In this document: positions 55,089-63,494 of the stretch, in pieces
How positions within the stretch are numbered: position 1 is the first letter of the stretch
How the letters are laid out: each line of letters begins with the position of its first letter
NCBI RefSeq assembly: GCF_000691165.1
Contig: NZ_ASJD01000003.1
Coordinates: 434,001-498,000, forward strand
Direction of reading: 5' to 3'
DNA: 64,000 nt
From: Bacillus safensis FO-36b
GTDB taxonomy: Bacteria > Bacillota > Bacilli > Bacillales > Bacillaceae
The notes under the pieces: generated by a model
Database searches by the model: none
The model's input: only the letters and a program-made list of their open reading frames with translations
What the model was told of the DNA's origin: nothing
Program-made: the position numbers and the translations under genes

Positions 55089-56990
55089 ATGGCAAAGATT
55101 ATTCAGTTATCCGATGACCTATCCAATAAAATTGCTGCAGGTGAAGTGGTTGAGCGTCCGGCTTCTGTTGTAAAGGAGCTTGTGGAAAATGCGATCGATG
55201 CAAAAAGTACAGTCATTGAAATCGATGTAGAAGAAGCAGGTCTTTCTTCTATCAGGATTATTGATAATGGTGTTGGAATCGATGCTGAAGATTGTAAGCT
55301 CGCCTTCCAGCGCCATGCAACGAGTAAAATCAAAGATGAAAATGATCTGTTTCGTGTTAGAACGCTCGGATTCAGAGGAGAGGCGCTGCCAAGTATTGCA
55401 TCCGTCTCTCATCTAGAAATGAAAACAAGTACTGGCGAAGGAGCTGGGACACACTTAGCTTTGCAAGGCGGGAAGATTATTTCAGAGAAAAAAACCTCTG
55501 GCCGCCGCGGCACCGAGATTGTGGTCACCAATTTATTTTACAATACGCCAGCCCGCCTAAAATACATGAAAACCGTTCATACGGAACTTGGCAATATATC
55601 GGATGTGGTCAATCGAATTGCACTAGCTCATCCCGAAGTATCGATCCGTTTGCGTCATCAAGGGAAAGTTCTGCTACAGACAAATGGAAACGGAGATGTG
55701 CGTCATGTACTTGCGGCCATTTACGGGACAGCTGTGGCTAAAAAAATGCTGCCGCTTCACGTACAATCACTTGATTTTGAAGTGAAAGGATATATTTCCT
55801 TACCAGAAGTGACGAGGGCATCACGGAATTATATGTCTTCTGTTGTAAACGGCCGATATGTCAAACATTTTCCGCTCGTGAAAGCGATCCATGAAGGGTA
55901 TCACACGCTGCTTCCGATTGGCCGCCATCCAATTACATTTATTGAGATGAAGATGGATCCCATTCTAGTGGACGTGAACGTTCATCCTTCGAAGCTTGAA
56001 GTGAGACTAAGTAAAGAGCAGGAACTTCATGAGCTGATTAAACAAGGAATTAAGGAAGTATTTCAAAAGCAGCAGCTCATTCCAAGTGCTTCAGCACCAA
56101 AAAAAGCACCAATGCCAGCTGTGAAAAATGAGCAGCAATCCTTAACCTTCGATGCGAAACAAGGAAAACAAAGCCCAGCGGAAACACCGCTAACCTATCA
56201 GCCGGAGCCGCTCGAATCGATCGTATACGAGACAAGTCATACCGATGCATACGGAATGCCTAAACAAGAGAAGACAGAAGCATCATCACCAGTATGTTAT
56301 GAAGAAGCCTCATCTGAGCGTGTTCATTTAGAGGAATCCGCCGCTTCACTTGAATATGAAGAGACGGTACTGCACGAAGAAATGACAGAAACAATTCCTG
56401 AAAATGAGCGCGTCCCTGTGATGTATCCAATTGGACAAATGCACGGCACATATATTTTGGCTCAAAATGAACGAGGTCTTTATATCATCGACCAGCATGC
56501 GGCTCAAGAGCGAATCAAGTATGAGTATTATCGTGAGAAGGTGGGAGAGATCAAGCAGGAAGTGCAAGAAATGCTCGTCCCCTTAACATTTCACTACTCT
56601 AAAAACGATATGCTGATCATTGAAGAGCATAAGGATATTCTAGCGAAAGTGGGGGTCTTCTTAGAGCCCTTTGGTTCAGGTAGCTACATCGTTCGGTCGC
56701 ATCCGCAGTGGTTTCCAAAAGGTGAAGAGGCTGAACTGATCGAAGAGATTATAGAGCAAGTGCTTAATGAAAAACGTGTTGATATCAAGAAACTGAGAGA
56801 AGAAGCGGCGATTATGATGAGCTGTAAAGGCTCAATCAAAGCAAATCGTCATTTGCGTCATGATGAAATCAAAGCCTTATTAGATGAACTTCGGCAAACG
56901 AAGGACCCATTCACCTGTCCGCACGGCCGGCCGATCATCATTCATCACTCGACATATGAGATGGAGAAAATGTTTAAACGGGTGATGTGA
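55089..56990 (+). CDS. mutL: DNA mismatch repair endonuclease MutL
   Basis: A 633-residue MutL of the endonuclease type. The N-terminal GHKL ATPase has [15 protein letters not shown] and RGEALPS; a variable linker of about 350-440 is Gln/Glu/Pro-rich; the C-terminal dimer/endonuclease domain has [12 protein letters not shown] (about residue 468, the DQHA(X)2E(X)4E motif), SCKGSIKA and the zinc-linked CPHGRP. It nicks the nascent strand after MutS recognition. Start ATG after GGTGAGGTG. It is co-transcribed with mutS and ends at a bidirectional terminator. Confidence 0.98.
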   Translation: MAKIIQLSDDLSNKIAAGEVVERPASVVKELVENAIDAKSTVIEIDVEEAGLSSIRIIDNGVGIDAEDCKLAFQRHATSKIKDENDLFRVRTLGFRGEALPSIASVSHLEMKTSTGEGAGTHLALQGGKIISEKKTSGRRGTEIVVTNLFYNTPARLKYMKTVHTELGNISDVVNRIALAHPEVSIRLRHQGKVLLQTNGNGDVRHVLAAIYGTAVAKKMLPLHVQSLDFEVKGYISLPEVTRASRNYMSSVVNGRYVKHFPLVKAIHEGYHTLLPIGRHPITFIEMKMDPILVDVNVHPSKLEVRLSKEQELHELIKQGIKEVFQKQQLIPSASAPKKAPMPAVKNEQQSLTFDAKQGKQSPAETPLTYQPEPLESIVYETSHTDAYGMPKQEKTEASSPVCYEEASSERVHLEESAASLEYEETVLHEEMTETIPENERVPVMYPIGQMHGTYILAQNERGLYIIDQHAAQERIKYEYYREKVGEIKQEVQEMLVPLTFHYSKNDMLIIEEHKDILAKVGVFLEPFGSGSYIVRSHPQWFPKGEEAELIEEIIEQVLNEKRVDIKKLREEAAIMMSCKGSIKANRHLRHDEIKALLDELRQTKDPFTCPHGRPIIIHHSTYEMEKMFKRVM

Positions 56991-56993
56991 TAT

Positions 56994-57024
56994 AAAAAAA
57001 GCGCTCTAATCAGAGCGCTTTTTT
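56994..57024. terminator. Bidirectional terminator between mutL and bslA
   Basis: AAAAAAAGCGCTCT-AATC-AGAGCGCTTTTTT is symmetrical, with A- and T-runs, and serves convergent mutL (+) and bslA (-). Confidence 0.93.
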
Positions 57025-57026
57025 AT

Positions 57027-57551
57027 TTAGCATCCGCAAGGATCTGGCGGTGTGACCACAACTGGTCGTGTATTAATATCAATCGTATCTTCTGCATAAA
57101 ATGTGGAACCGATGCTGATGGCTCGATTTTCTGCACGGAACGTATATGTACCTGCAGCAGGAAGTACTTTATGTGAAAGCTTTAATGTATATTTGGAAAT
57201 TCCAAGTAAATCCAATCTGAGCGGGATACGAACGGTTTGTCCGTTGTTCAAAATGTAGCTGTCTTTTAATGCTTTACCGTTCATAATGTCTTTAGTTGTT
57301 GCTTGGAAACCCTTTGGCAGAGTGAACTCAACCGCACCAAGACTTAGAACAGAATTTGGGCTGTACGTCAGCTCAATGTCAGAAAAAGACCATTCCTGCT
57401 TACTTGCTCCTGTAATTTTTGCGTAAAGTGCAGCTGGTTTTGCATTGGTTGTTGCTTTGCCGGCTTCCTCAGCAGATGCAGAAAGCGGTACTGACAGTGC
57501 CATAACCAATGTGAGCATCCCCATCATAAGAATCGTCCACGTTTTTTTCAT
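57027..57551 (-). CDS. bslA: Biofilm surface-layer hydrophobin BslA
   Basis: A 174-residue secreted protein strongly resembling B. subtilis BslA. The signal peptide is at residues 1-27 (cleavage after ASA). The immunoglobulin-like domain includes KITGASKQEWSFSDIELTYS, the hydrophobic cap strand SVLSLGAVEFTLPKGF and LPAAGTYTFRAEN. The C-terminus ends PPDPCGC, keeping the CxC pair that allows disulphide-linked dimers and full water repellency and that the paralogue YweA lacks. It coats the biofilm surface. The ribosome site is AAGGGGGAAGG. In B. subtilis bslA is at another locus, so this placement is a rearrangement or insertion. The upstream region carries striking inverted repeats. Confidence 0.9.
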   Translation of the reverse strand: MKKTWTILMMGMLTLVMALSVPLSASAEEAGKATTNAKPAALYAKITGASKQEWSFSDIELTYSPNSVLSLGAVEFTLPKGFQATTKDIMNGKALKDSYILNNGQTVRIPLRLDLLGISKYTLKLSHKVLPAAGTYTFRAENRAISIGSTFYAEDTIDINTRPVVVTPPDPCGC

Positions 57552-57573
57552 TTTTTCCTTCCCCCTTGTTGAA

Positions 57574-57639
57574 TATAGGTAAATAATAGATGATTACACC
57601 CATTATTTACCTATAATGTTACCATATTACCATATGGTA
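57574..57639. promoter_or_regulatory. Inverted repeats in the bslA upstream region
   Basis: TATAGGTAAATAAT (57574-57587) and ATTATTTACCTATA (57602-57615) form a perfect 14-bp inverted repeat with a 14-nt spacer. A perfect 12-bp palindrome TACCATATGGTA follows at 57628-57639. Just upstream in the minus sense, TATAAT (complement of 57652-57657) could be the bslA -10, placing the repeats in the early leader or operator. Confidence 0.6.
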
Positions 57640-57674
57640 TTAAATGGGATATTATACCCTTATTTTGTCATTCT

Positions 57675-58079
57675 TTAGTAATAGCGGGGAAATAGCGCAT
57701 TTGGTTGATTCATTCCGTAATAATGGCCTGGCATTTGCTGGTTTGTTGGCATCATCATATGCATATCTTGATAACCATATGGATGATGTGGCATCATCCC
57801 GTATCCACCATAATGGCCTAGATGATGATGGTCCTTCATTGGAACATGCTTTGAAAAGGTATCATGCTGATTTGGAAACGGTGAATAAACTGAATGATGA
57901 TGTGGATGGTGCGCGTTATACACATCTTTTTTGCCGCTATGATAATGGTTTGGCATATTCATATGATCATGCATGTTTGGCGCGACCATATGCTCATGAT
58001 TGGCTGTATACACATTTTCAAATGTGTGATAGGGATTTTCTTGGTGATAATGATTCATTTGGCTGTTCATATCGTTCAT
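57675..58079 (-). CDS. His/Met/Tyr-rich protein, probable spore coat component
   Basis: A 134-residue protein very rich in His, Met, Tyr, Pro and Asn (for example HHPHHHSVYSPFPNQHD and MPTNQQMPGHYYGMNQ), without signal peptide or membrane segment. Such low-complexity, Tyr/His-rich proteins are typical of Bacillus spore coats. AAAGGATGAG precedes the ATG in the minus sense, and CATAGGATA (complement of 58110-58118) fits a sigma-K -10 31 nt upstream. The overlapping plus-strand open frame is its shadow. I do not recognise a named homologue; metal binding is plausible from the His clusters. Confidence 0.7.
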   Translation of the reverse strand: MNDMNSQMNHYHQENPYHTFENVYTANHEHMVAPNMHDHMNMPNHYHSGKKDVYNAHHPHHHSVYSPFPNQHDTFSKHVPMKDHHHLGHYGGYGMMPHHPYGYQDMHMMMPTNQQMPGHYYGMNQPNALFPRYY

Positions 58080-58109
58080 GTATATCTCATCCTTTATGTC
58101 AGGTTGCCA

Positions 58110-58118
58110 TATCCTATG
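58110..58118 (-). promoter_or_regulatory. Candidate sigma-K -10 of the His-rich gene
   Basis: Minus-strand CATAGGATA matches CATA-N3-TA, 31 nt before the ATG. No clear AC -35 is placed ideally. Confidence 0.4.
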
Positions 58119-58149
58119 AGACAGATCTGCTTCATGAGCCTATCCATAT

Positions 58150-58181
58150 AAAAGAAAAAAACCGGCCTTTCAGCCGGTAAA
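58150..58181 (-). terminator. Terminator of the Cys-rich gene (minus strand)
   Basis: ACCGGC (58161-58166) and GCCGGT (58173-58178) stem; read on the minus strand it is followed by TTTTTTTCTTTT. Confidence 0.8.
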
Positions 58182-58207
58182 AGGAAAAGCAGGTAAAGCG
58201 TCAAGCC

Positions 58208-58435
58208 TTAAATTGTGTAGCTGTGTCTTCTTCTGCGACGCTTTTTACATCTGCTGCAGACACTTTTAGGAAAATAACAGGGATCGTAGCTTCGAGAGGT
58301 ATCCCAAAAATCGCTCTCAAACCATTTATCTTTTTTATGACAAAACTTTTTTTCTTTACAAGGATCCTCATGGCAATGATCGTCATGCTTTTTATGGCAG
58401 TGTGAGTGGGAATGTTTGCACTTGCATTTGCACAT
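58208..58435 (-). CDS. Cys/His-rich small protein, probable spore coat component
   Basis: A 75-residue protein beginning MCKCKCKHSHSHCHKKHDD, with about ten Cys and ten His residues and a basic tail (CSRCKKRRRRRHS). Start ATG 58435 is chosen because AGGAGGG is six bases upstream; ATG 58441 abuts that site. CATATACTA (complement of 58465-58473) fits a sigma-K -10 30 nt before the start, and a minus-strand terminator follows, so it is its own unit beside the His-rich gene. Cys/His-rich small proteins are common in insoluble coat layers; direct metal (zinc or copper) binding is possible. No named homologue is recognised. Confidence 0.7.
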   Translation of the reverse strand: MCKCKCKHSHSHCHKKHDDHCHEDPCKEKKFCHKKDKWFESDFWDTSRSYDPCYFPKSVCSRCKKRRRRRHSYTI

Positions 58436-58464
58436 TGTCATCCCTCCTAAATGTGACTCAATGC

Positions 58465-58473
58465 TAGTATATG
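58465..58473 (-). promoter_or_regulatory. Candidate sigma-K -10 of the Cys-rich gene
   Basis: Minus-strand CATATACTA matches CATA-N3-TA, 30 nt before the ATG, the same distance as in the neighbouring His-rich gene. Confidence 0.4.
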
Positions 58474-58555
58474 CAAGAAAGAGTCATGAGGACTGGATGC
58501 TCTTGCTTCTTTTATAAAAAAAGGCCTTTTTCTGAAAAAACTCAAATAAAAAGAA

Positions 58556-58620
58556 TTGACTAGTGCTAAATTAACATGATAAAATATAAATTTTTATCCT
58601 CTGATGAAATGTGTTATAAT
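58556..58620 (+). promoter_or_regulatory. Two candidate promoters of the CarD-family gene
   Basis: TTGACT (58556-58561) with TAAAAT (58580-58585) and an 18-nt spacer; and an extended -10 TGTTATAAT ending at 58620, close to the ribosome site. Confidence 0.4.
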
Positions 58621-58651
58621 GATATTGTGAATACTTTCGGAGGTGGCGGAT

Positions 58652-59125
58652 TTGTTTCAAATAGGTGATAAAATTGTTTATCCAATGCATGGAGCCGGTG
58701 TGATTGAAGGAATGGAAGAAAAAGAGATTTTAGGTAAGACGCAGGAATATTTCCTGATTCAAATGCCGAATATGCAGATGATGGTCCCAAAAGGCAGAAT
58801 CAATCAACTAGGTATACGTCCGGTAGCAGATCAAGCAACGCTGAAAGTTGTGATGAACAATTTTGCAGAAGAAACAAACGACGACACGCTTACTTGGAAG
58901 CAAAGATATGATGAAAATCTGAAAAAGCTAAAAACAGGTGCGATCGAAGATGGTGCAGACGTTGTCAAAGATCTAATGAGACGAAATCAGAAGAAAGCAT
59001 TAAATTCAAGTGAAAAGAAGATGCTTGAAGATGCAAGAGGTATGTTAGTGAGTGAGATTTCACTTGCACAGGGACTGACGCAAGATGAAGTGATGACAGC
59101 TTTAGAGAATGAATTAAGAATGTAA
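58652..59125 (+). CDS. ydeB: CarD/CdnL-family RNA polymerase-binding regulator
   Basis: A 157-residue CarD-family protein. The N-terminal Tudor-like RNAP-interaction domain starts MFQIGDKIVYPMHGAGVIEG (residues 1-20), followed by a helical C-terminal DNA-binding part (about 75-157). Family members bind the RNA polymerase beta subunit and stabilise open complexes. Start TTG 58652 agrees with the family start and CGGAGGTGG; GTG 58643 lies in that site. B. subtilis YdeB is the nearest recalled homologue, located elsewhere on its chromosome. Confidence 0.85.
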   Translation: MFQIGDKIVYPMHGAGVIEGMEEKEILGKTQEYFLIQMPNMQMMVPKGRINQLGIRPVADQATLKVVMNNFAEETNDDTLTWKQRYDENLKKLKTGAIEDGADVVKDLMRRNQKKALNSSEKKMLEDARGMLVSEISLAQGLTQDEVMTALENELRM

Positions 59126-59143
59126 TGATGATATACAGAGACT

Positions 59144-59188
59144 AGCTGTAAACTGAAGGGGGCACTCCTTTTGTTTACAGCTTTTTTG
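59144..59188 (+). terminator. Terminator of the CarD-family gene
   Basis: AGCTGTAAAC (59144-59153) pairs with GTTTACAGCT (59173-59182), with an inner AAGG/CCTT stem and a T tail. Confidence 0.88.
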
Positions 59189-59434
59189 TTTGAAGAAAAG
59201 AGTAATATTGCCATTTTTGTAGGTGGTTTTAACTAAAATTGAAATGAGGTCATACGATTTAGTTTTTACGTTCACAACAAAAATTTAAAGACCTCTGAAA
59301 TACCTAGATAACATTAAAAACAGGTAACTTCTCCTGATTCATTCAAATGAGCCGGACAACCTTTGAATTTTCTAAGCCATTGATAGTAAAATATTGCGGT
59401 AAGATGACACCTAAGAGAAAAAAGGAGCGGTGAA
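59189..59434. other. AT-rich intergenic stretch before the first PGA-hydrolase gene
   Basis: With the terminator, this makes a gap of about 309 nt. I see no gene. A GAGGTC...GACCTC inverted repeat (59246-59251, 59290-59295) with a 38-nt loop is present, and TTGATA (59380) with TAAGAT (59400) is a poorly spaced promoter-like pair. Nothing further is supportable. Confidence 0.5.
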
Positions 59435-60184
59435 ATGAAAAGGTTACTAATATGTGGATTCATCTTTCTTATTCTGTGTACTCTTTTAATGGTGAAATGC
59501 AGCCATTCTGTTCAAGAAAAAAAAGAGCAAAAGCAGCATCATCAAGAGGTAGAAAAGTATCAAAAAGAGCGAAAACAAGGCGATCAATATGAAAACTTTA
59601 AACAGCTCATGCGATATGAAAGAGACGGTTATGAGATAGAATTTCACGAAAAGGGCGGAAGTGATTTACTCGTATTTTCTCCTCATGGAGGTGACATTGA
59701 ACCAGGAACAAGTGAAATTGTAGAAGCCTTTCAAGAAAGCTACTCTACGTATTTGTTTGAAGGTACAAAGCAAGACAATAACCGGGACCTGCATATCACG
59801 AGTACCAATTTTGATGAACCCATTTTGGTTCAAATGATTAAAACGTATCCTTTTTCAATTTCCATCCACGGCTATAAAAGTGATAAAAGACACACGCTCG
59901 TTGGCGGCACAAATGAAAAAATGCAAAGAGCAGTTGTACGAGAACTAAAAGATCGGGGATTTTCCGCAGAAATGGTACAAAAAGGCGAACGGCTTTCTGG
60001 TACAGATCCCAAAAATATAAATAATCGAAATGCGAGTGGTGAAAGCGTTCAGCTCGAAATTAGTACAGCGCAAAGAGAAGCTTTTTTTGACAATTTTGAT
60101 ACGAGAAAGGGAAAGAAAAAAGCATTCAGACGCTATATTAATGCGTTAAAAGAAGTGCTCAGAGAATTCGACCCTTCTTCGTAA
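59435..60184 (+). CDS. Poly-gamma-glutamate hydrolase family protein (YmaC-like)
   Basis: A 249-residue zinc hydrolase of the PghP/DUF867 family. An N-terminal hydrophobic segment (residues 4-21) anchors or exports it; a charged stretch rich in Gln/His/Lys follows. Zinc motifs: SPHGGDIEPGTSEI (about residues 88-101, His and Glu) and SIHGYK (about 147-152, His); GTNEKM and ESVQLEIS complete the fold. Members cleave poly-gamma-glutamate, whose capsule blocks phage adsorption. A second family member is at 63495. The ribosome site is AAAGGAGC. B. subtilis YmaC is in the corresponding area. Confidence 0.85.
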   Translation: MKRLLICGFIFLILCTLLMVKCSHSVQEKKEQKQHHQEVEKYQKERKQGDQYENFKQLMRYERDGYEIEFHEKGGSDLLVFSPHGGDIEPGTSEIVEAFQESYSTYLFEGTKQDNNRDLHITSTNFDEPILVQMIKTYPFSISIHGYKSDKRHTLVGGTNEKMQRAVVRELKDRGFSAEMVQKGERLSGTDPKNINNRNASGESVQLEISTAQREAFFDNFDTRKGKKKAFRRYINALKEVLREFDPSS

Positions 60185-60250
60185 TAAAATTTTGATGGGC
60201 AAAAGTACTCTATTTAAACTTGGTAAAAAAGATAGGAATATGCGATTTGA

Positions 60251-60300
60251 ACATAAAATATGTAATAACTTACAATTTGCCTTAAAAACATAAATTATGT
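60251..60300. repeat. Paired 13-nt palindromes upstream of the Rap gene
   Basis: ACATA-AAA-TATGT (60251-60263) and ACATA-AAT-TATGT (60288-60300) are two near-identical 5-3-5 palindromes whose centres are 37 nt apart. They lie just before the extended -10 TGATATGAT (60320-60328) of the Rap gene, the position of an operator pair. Confidence 0.55.
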
Positions 60301-60346
60301 AAAATAATAGTTATCAGTTTGATATGATAGAATGGGGCTGAAGTGG

Positions 60347-61495
60347 ATGGCACACAAAATACCATCTTCCGAAGTAGGTGTAAAGATCAATCAATGGTAC
60401 ACGCATATTTGCAAATTTGAAGTTGAACAGGCAAACGGCATGAAGCGCCTTGTTGAAGAAGAAATTCATGATATGGAAGAGGATCAAGATTTACTCCTAT
60501 ACTATTCTCTAATGGATTTTCGCCATCAAATGATGCTTCAGCACTTAGCGCCAGTCCATGCAGGGAGTGAAACGCTTCAAGCAGTGTCCTTTCCTAAAGA
60601 AATTGACGATGCAGAAGATGAGATGACAGGCTTACTCGGCTATTATTTTCATTTTTTTCATGGAATGTATGCGTTTATCCAGCGCCGCTATATCGAGGCC
60701 ATTTCATATTACAAGCATGCTGAACATCAACTGATTTTAGTGACAGATGAGATTGAAAAAGCAGAATTTTACTATAAAATCGCAGAAGTATACTATCATA
60801 TGAAACAAACCTATTTCTCCATGCACTACGCTAAAAAGGCAAGAGACATCTACAAGAAACATCAGCTTTATGGAAAAAGAAGCATTCAATGTGATTTTGT
60901 CATGGCAGGTAATTGGATTGATGTTAATCAGTATCAAAAAGCGCTTCCTTATTTAGAAAAAGCGTTAAAGGTCTGTGAAGCGATGGAACAAAAAGAATGC
61001 ACATCTTACTTTAAAGCAATGGCTCTTAATAACTTAGGCACTTGCCATTATAGTATGGGAACGTACCATACAGCGACTGTCTTTTTTGAACAAGCCATCT
61101 CACTTTATCAGAAAGATCAAGCATCCACGATGATCAAATCATTGTTTTCACTTGCCCTTACTTGTTTTAAACTCGGAGATATTCAGCGGGCGGGGGAGGC
61201 CATATCTACAGGAATGAAAGAGGCTTGTGTATTGGAAGATGAAATTTATCAGTTGAAATTCCAATTTTTGCAGGCGCTCTATATAGAGAAAGACGGCTGT
61301 GAGCAATTGAGGTCGGCCCTTTTTGGTCTGAGAAATAAAAAAATGTTTGCTGATTTAGAGGAATTAGCGCTTGATGCGGCTAATTATTATAAGGAACGCG
61401 ACATGTACAAGGAATCCTCCACTTTTTTTGAGATTGTGATCGAAGCGCGTACGCACATTCAAAAAGGAGATGAGATGTATGAGAACGAAGCATAA
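60347..61495 (+). CDS. Rap-family response-regulator aspartate phosphatase
   Basis: A 382-residue protein with the Rap architecture: an N-terminal three-helix bundle (IPSSEVGVKINQWYTHICKFEVEQAN onward to about residue 75) that contacts the target, and about six TPR repeats to the C-terminus (YFSMHYAKKARDIYKKH, ALPYLEKALKVCEAM, ALNNLGTCHYSMGTYHTATVFFEQAI regions). Rap proteins dephosphorylate Spo0F or block ComA and are inhibited by Phr peptides. Start ATG 60347 fits the family; ATG 60332 lacks a ribosome site. A phr gene with a signal peptide is not seen after it. Target specificity cannot be told. Confidence 0.88.
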   Translation: MAHKIPSSEVGVKINQWYTHICKFEVEQANGMKRLVEEEIHDMEEDQDLLLYYSLMDFRHQMMLQHLAPVHAGSETLQAVSFPKEIDDAEDEMTGLLGYYFHFFHGMYAFIQRRYIEAISYYKHAEHQLILVTDEIEKAEFYYKIAEVYYHMKQTYFSMHYAKKARDIYKKHQLYGKRSIQCDFVMAGNWIDVNQYQKALPYLEKALKVCEAMEQKECTSYFKAMALNNLGTCHYSMGTYHTATVFFEQAISLYQKDQASTMIKSLFSLALTCFKLGDIQRAGEAISTGMKEACVLEDEIYQLKFQFLQALYIEKDGCEQLRSALFGLRNKKMFADLEELALDAANYYKERDMYKESSTFFEIVIEARTHIQKGDEMYENEA

Positions 61496-61535
61496 CATGT
61501 CAGCTGCTCAAGTAGATGAAAGACTTCACACTTAA
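61479..61535 (+). CDS. 18-residue overlapping ORF at the rap 3' end
   Basis: ATG 61479 overlaps the rap stop region in another frame and ends TAA 61533-61535; AAAAAGGAG is about 8 nt upstream, an excellent site. The peptide (MRTKHNMSAAQVDERLHT) is hydrophilic and has no export signal, so it is not a normal Phr precursor. It may be a remnant phr or chance. Confidence 0.25.
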   Translation: MRTKHNMSAAQVDERLHT

Positions 61536-61550
61536 AAATGAGACAAACAA

Positions 61551-61584
61551 CACCCTTTACGCAAAACGTAAAGGGCTTTTTTCT
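61551..61584 (+). terminator. Terminator of the Rap gene
   Basis: CCCTTTACG (61553-61561) pairs with CGTAAAGGG (61567-61575), followed by CTTTTTT; it lies between convergent rap and aprX. Confidence 0.9.
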
Positions 61585-62910
61585 TTATTCTTTGATTGCT
61601 TTTTCTGCGTCAATTGCACCTGCTCCATAAATCATCGGGTCATCCCCAGACCACTTGCCAGTATTTTCTTTTAACAGGGTTTTGACTTCATCTGGCGTTA
61701 AATCCGGTGAATGCTCTAATAGTAGAGCGCAAATACCAGCACAAATCGGTGTTGCCATCGATGTGCCAGATAACGTTGTATAATCCTCATCGACTCTGCT
61801 TGATTTATCGAGTTTATCCAGAAAGGATCTTGGTGATCTGAGAGAAACGATGTTTACGCCTGGTGCGAGGATATCAGGCTTTGCTTCCCCATAAACAGTT
61901 GGCCCTCTGCTGGAAAACGGTGCCACGACATCGTCACTTGATTCTGGTGTATTCCTGTCATCGTAGGCTCCGACCGTAATGACTTTTTGGCTGACAGCAG
62001 GGCTTGCAATTGTCTGGCTGTTAGGACCAGAGTTTCCTGCAGCGACGCATACAACAATGCCTTGATCCCAAGCCGCATTGACAGCACGCACCATTGGATC
62101 GTCCTGTTCGTCATCATAACGCTGCGCAGCACCGCCTAGCGACATACTGATAATATGAATCGGATCATCAGGGTGGTCTTCGTTGAACTGTATGCACCAT
62201 TCAACACCTTCTATAATAGTAGAAAGTGATCCAGCGCCTTGTTTATTTAACACTTTCACGCCAATCAGATTTGCTTTTGGTGCAGGTCCTTTGTATAAGC
62301 CATCTGAAGCGGCTCCATCTCCCGCGACATCTCCCGCGCAGTGAGTACCGTGGCCATTATCATCATAAGGCTTTGTTTTTTGTTTGACGAAATCCACAAA
62401 ATCTCGAATTCTTCCATCTAAATCTTCATGCGGATAAATTCCTGTGTCAATGACAGCGACCGTAATGCCTTCTCCGGTTAAAGTTGTCCCGTTTCGGATG
62501 ACTTCTTCAGCATGACTTGCTTGTGCGGCTACATCCAGCAGCGCATGAACTTTCCGGTCTAAATAAATTTTACGAATATGCTCCCCATTTGCTAATAGCT
62601 CCTCTAAAGCAGCAGGCGTTAGATCAGCAGCGCAGCAATTGATATGGGAAAAATGCCGTTTTATATTTGTTTTTCTGCTTTTTTTCATGAGCTGTTTTGT
62701 GCTTTGAATCCCTGCTTCGGCTGCACCTTCCTTAAATTCAATGATCACACGAAGCTTCTTTTTCTTCTTCAGCCTGCCTTCGAAAAAACGATGAAGAAAG
62801 CATGGCGTCCATTTAAAAGGTTTATAAAGGTGAAGAACGGTCTCTCTTAAAGGCTGATCTAGTTTACTAGCATGTGTTCTGACCATTTGCACCATAGAAA
62901 ATCCAAACAT
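61585..62910 (-). CDS. aprX: Subtilisin-like serine protease AprX
   Basis: A 441-residue intracellular-type subtilase with no signal peptide. The catalytic triad is Asp in VIDTGIYPHEDL (about 145), His in NGHGTHCAGD (about 178) and Ser in SGTSMATP (about 383); the oxyanion Asn is in AAGNSGPNS. The N-terminal 120 residues act as a propeptide-like domain containing RFFEGRLKKKKKLRVIIEF. Length agrees with B. subtilis AprX (about 442). Start ATG 62910 follows GGAGGG in the minus sense; ATG 62937 is upstream of that site. In B. subtilis aprX also neighbours ymaC. Confidence 0.93.
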   Translation of the reverse strand: MFGFSMVQMVRTHASKLDQPLRETVLHLYKPFKWTPCFLHRFFEGRLKKKKKLRVIIEFKEGAAEAGIQSTKQLMKKSRKTNIKRHFSHINCCAADLTPAALEELLANGEHIRKIYLDRKVHALLDVAAQASHAEEVIRNGTTLTGEGITVAVIDTGIYPHEDLDGRIRDFVDFVKQKTKPYDDNGHGTHCAGDVAGDGAASDGLYKGPAPKANLIGVKVLNKQGAGSLSTIIEGVEWCIQFNEDHPDDPIHIISMSLGGAAQRYDDEQDDPMVRAVNAAWDQGIVVCVAAGNSGPNSQTIASPAVSQKVITVGAYDDRNTPESSDDVVAPFSSRGPTVYGEAKPDILAPGVNIVSLRSPRSFLDKLDKSSRVDEDYTTLSGTSMATPICAGICALLLEHSPDLTPDEVKTLLKENTGKWSGDDPMIYGAGAIDAEKAIKE

Positions 62911-63494
62911 GTGATGCCCTCCATTCCAGCTATCCATTCTCGTACACTCTTACGTTATGAGAATGAGAACTGCTTGGTTCGGATTCTTGTCCCTCCTTTT
63001 CTTTATATTGGCGGCTTGCTTATGTCTTTCAAAAAAGAAAAGCGCTTACATTTTGTAAAATAATAGAAAAAGGTGGAAATCATATAGAATCTGCCGATGA
63101 TAGGTGGGAGAGTTCTTCTGAGAGAACCAGTGAAACAAAGGATTTTGCAGAAAAAGGAGGGCTGTGGACAGGGTCAATGCTCATATAAATGTGATGCGTG
63201 ACAGGTGGAAAACATCAAATCCTTATCAAAAAAAGCCGAATTAAAGAAAACAGACTGGATAGGACTAGGTCATATTAAACATAACGTCATTTGTTTGTCA
63301 TACTATTCTAACTCTGTTTTCAAAGAGGAGAGGCGTTTCTGTGTATATAAATGCAATTATCTTATTTTTGAGGAATCTCATGATCTAGAGTGTTATGATC
63401 AAACGTGAAGAGAAAATGTGGAAAAAATGATAAGAAATGATGATTCAATATAAATCATAGAAACGGCTTAGAAATCTGTTAAAGGAGAACGGGA
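62911..63494. other. Intergenic region between aprX and the second PGA-hydrolase gene
   Basis: About 580 nt between divergent genes without a supportable gene. It must hold the aprX promoter. GAAAAGCGCTTACA at 63037-63050 matches the CcpA cre consensus TGAAAGCGCTTWCA at 12 of 14 positions and overlaps the palindrome TTACA-TTT-TGTAA (63046-63058). Open frames such as 63205-63408 are short, low in typical codon use and lack homology I recognise. Confidence 0.5.

Noticed and set aside
57644..58180. Plus-strand 178-codon open frame
   Set aside because: It is the antisense shadow of the His/Met/Tyr-rich minus-strand gene, which has a good ribosome site and a plausible composition; the plus frame has neither.
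63205..63408. 67-codon open frame between aprX and the second PGA-hydrolase gene
   Set aside because: GTG start with only a weak upstream site, no recognisable features and no operon context; probably chance.
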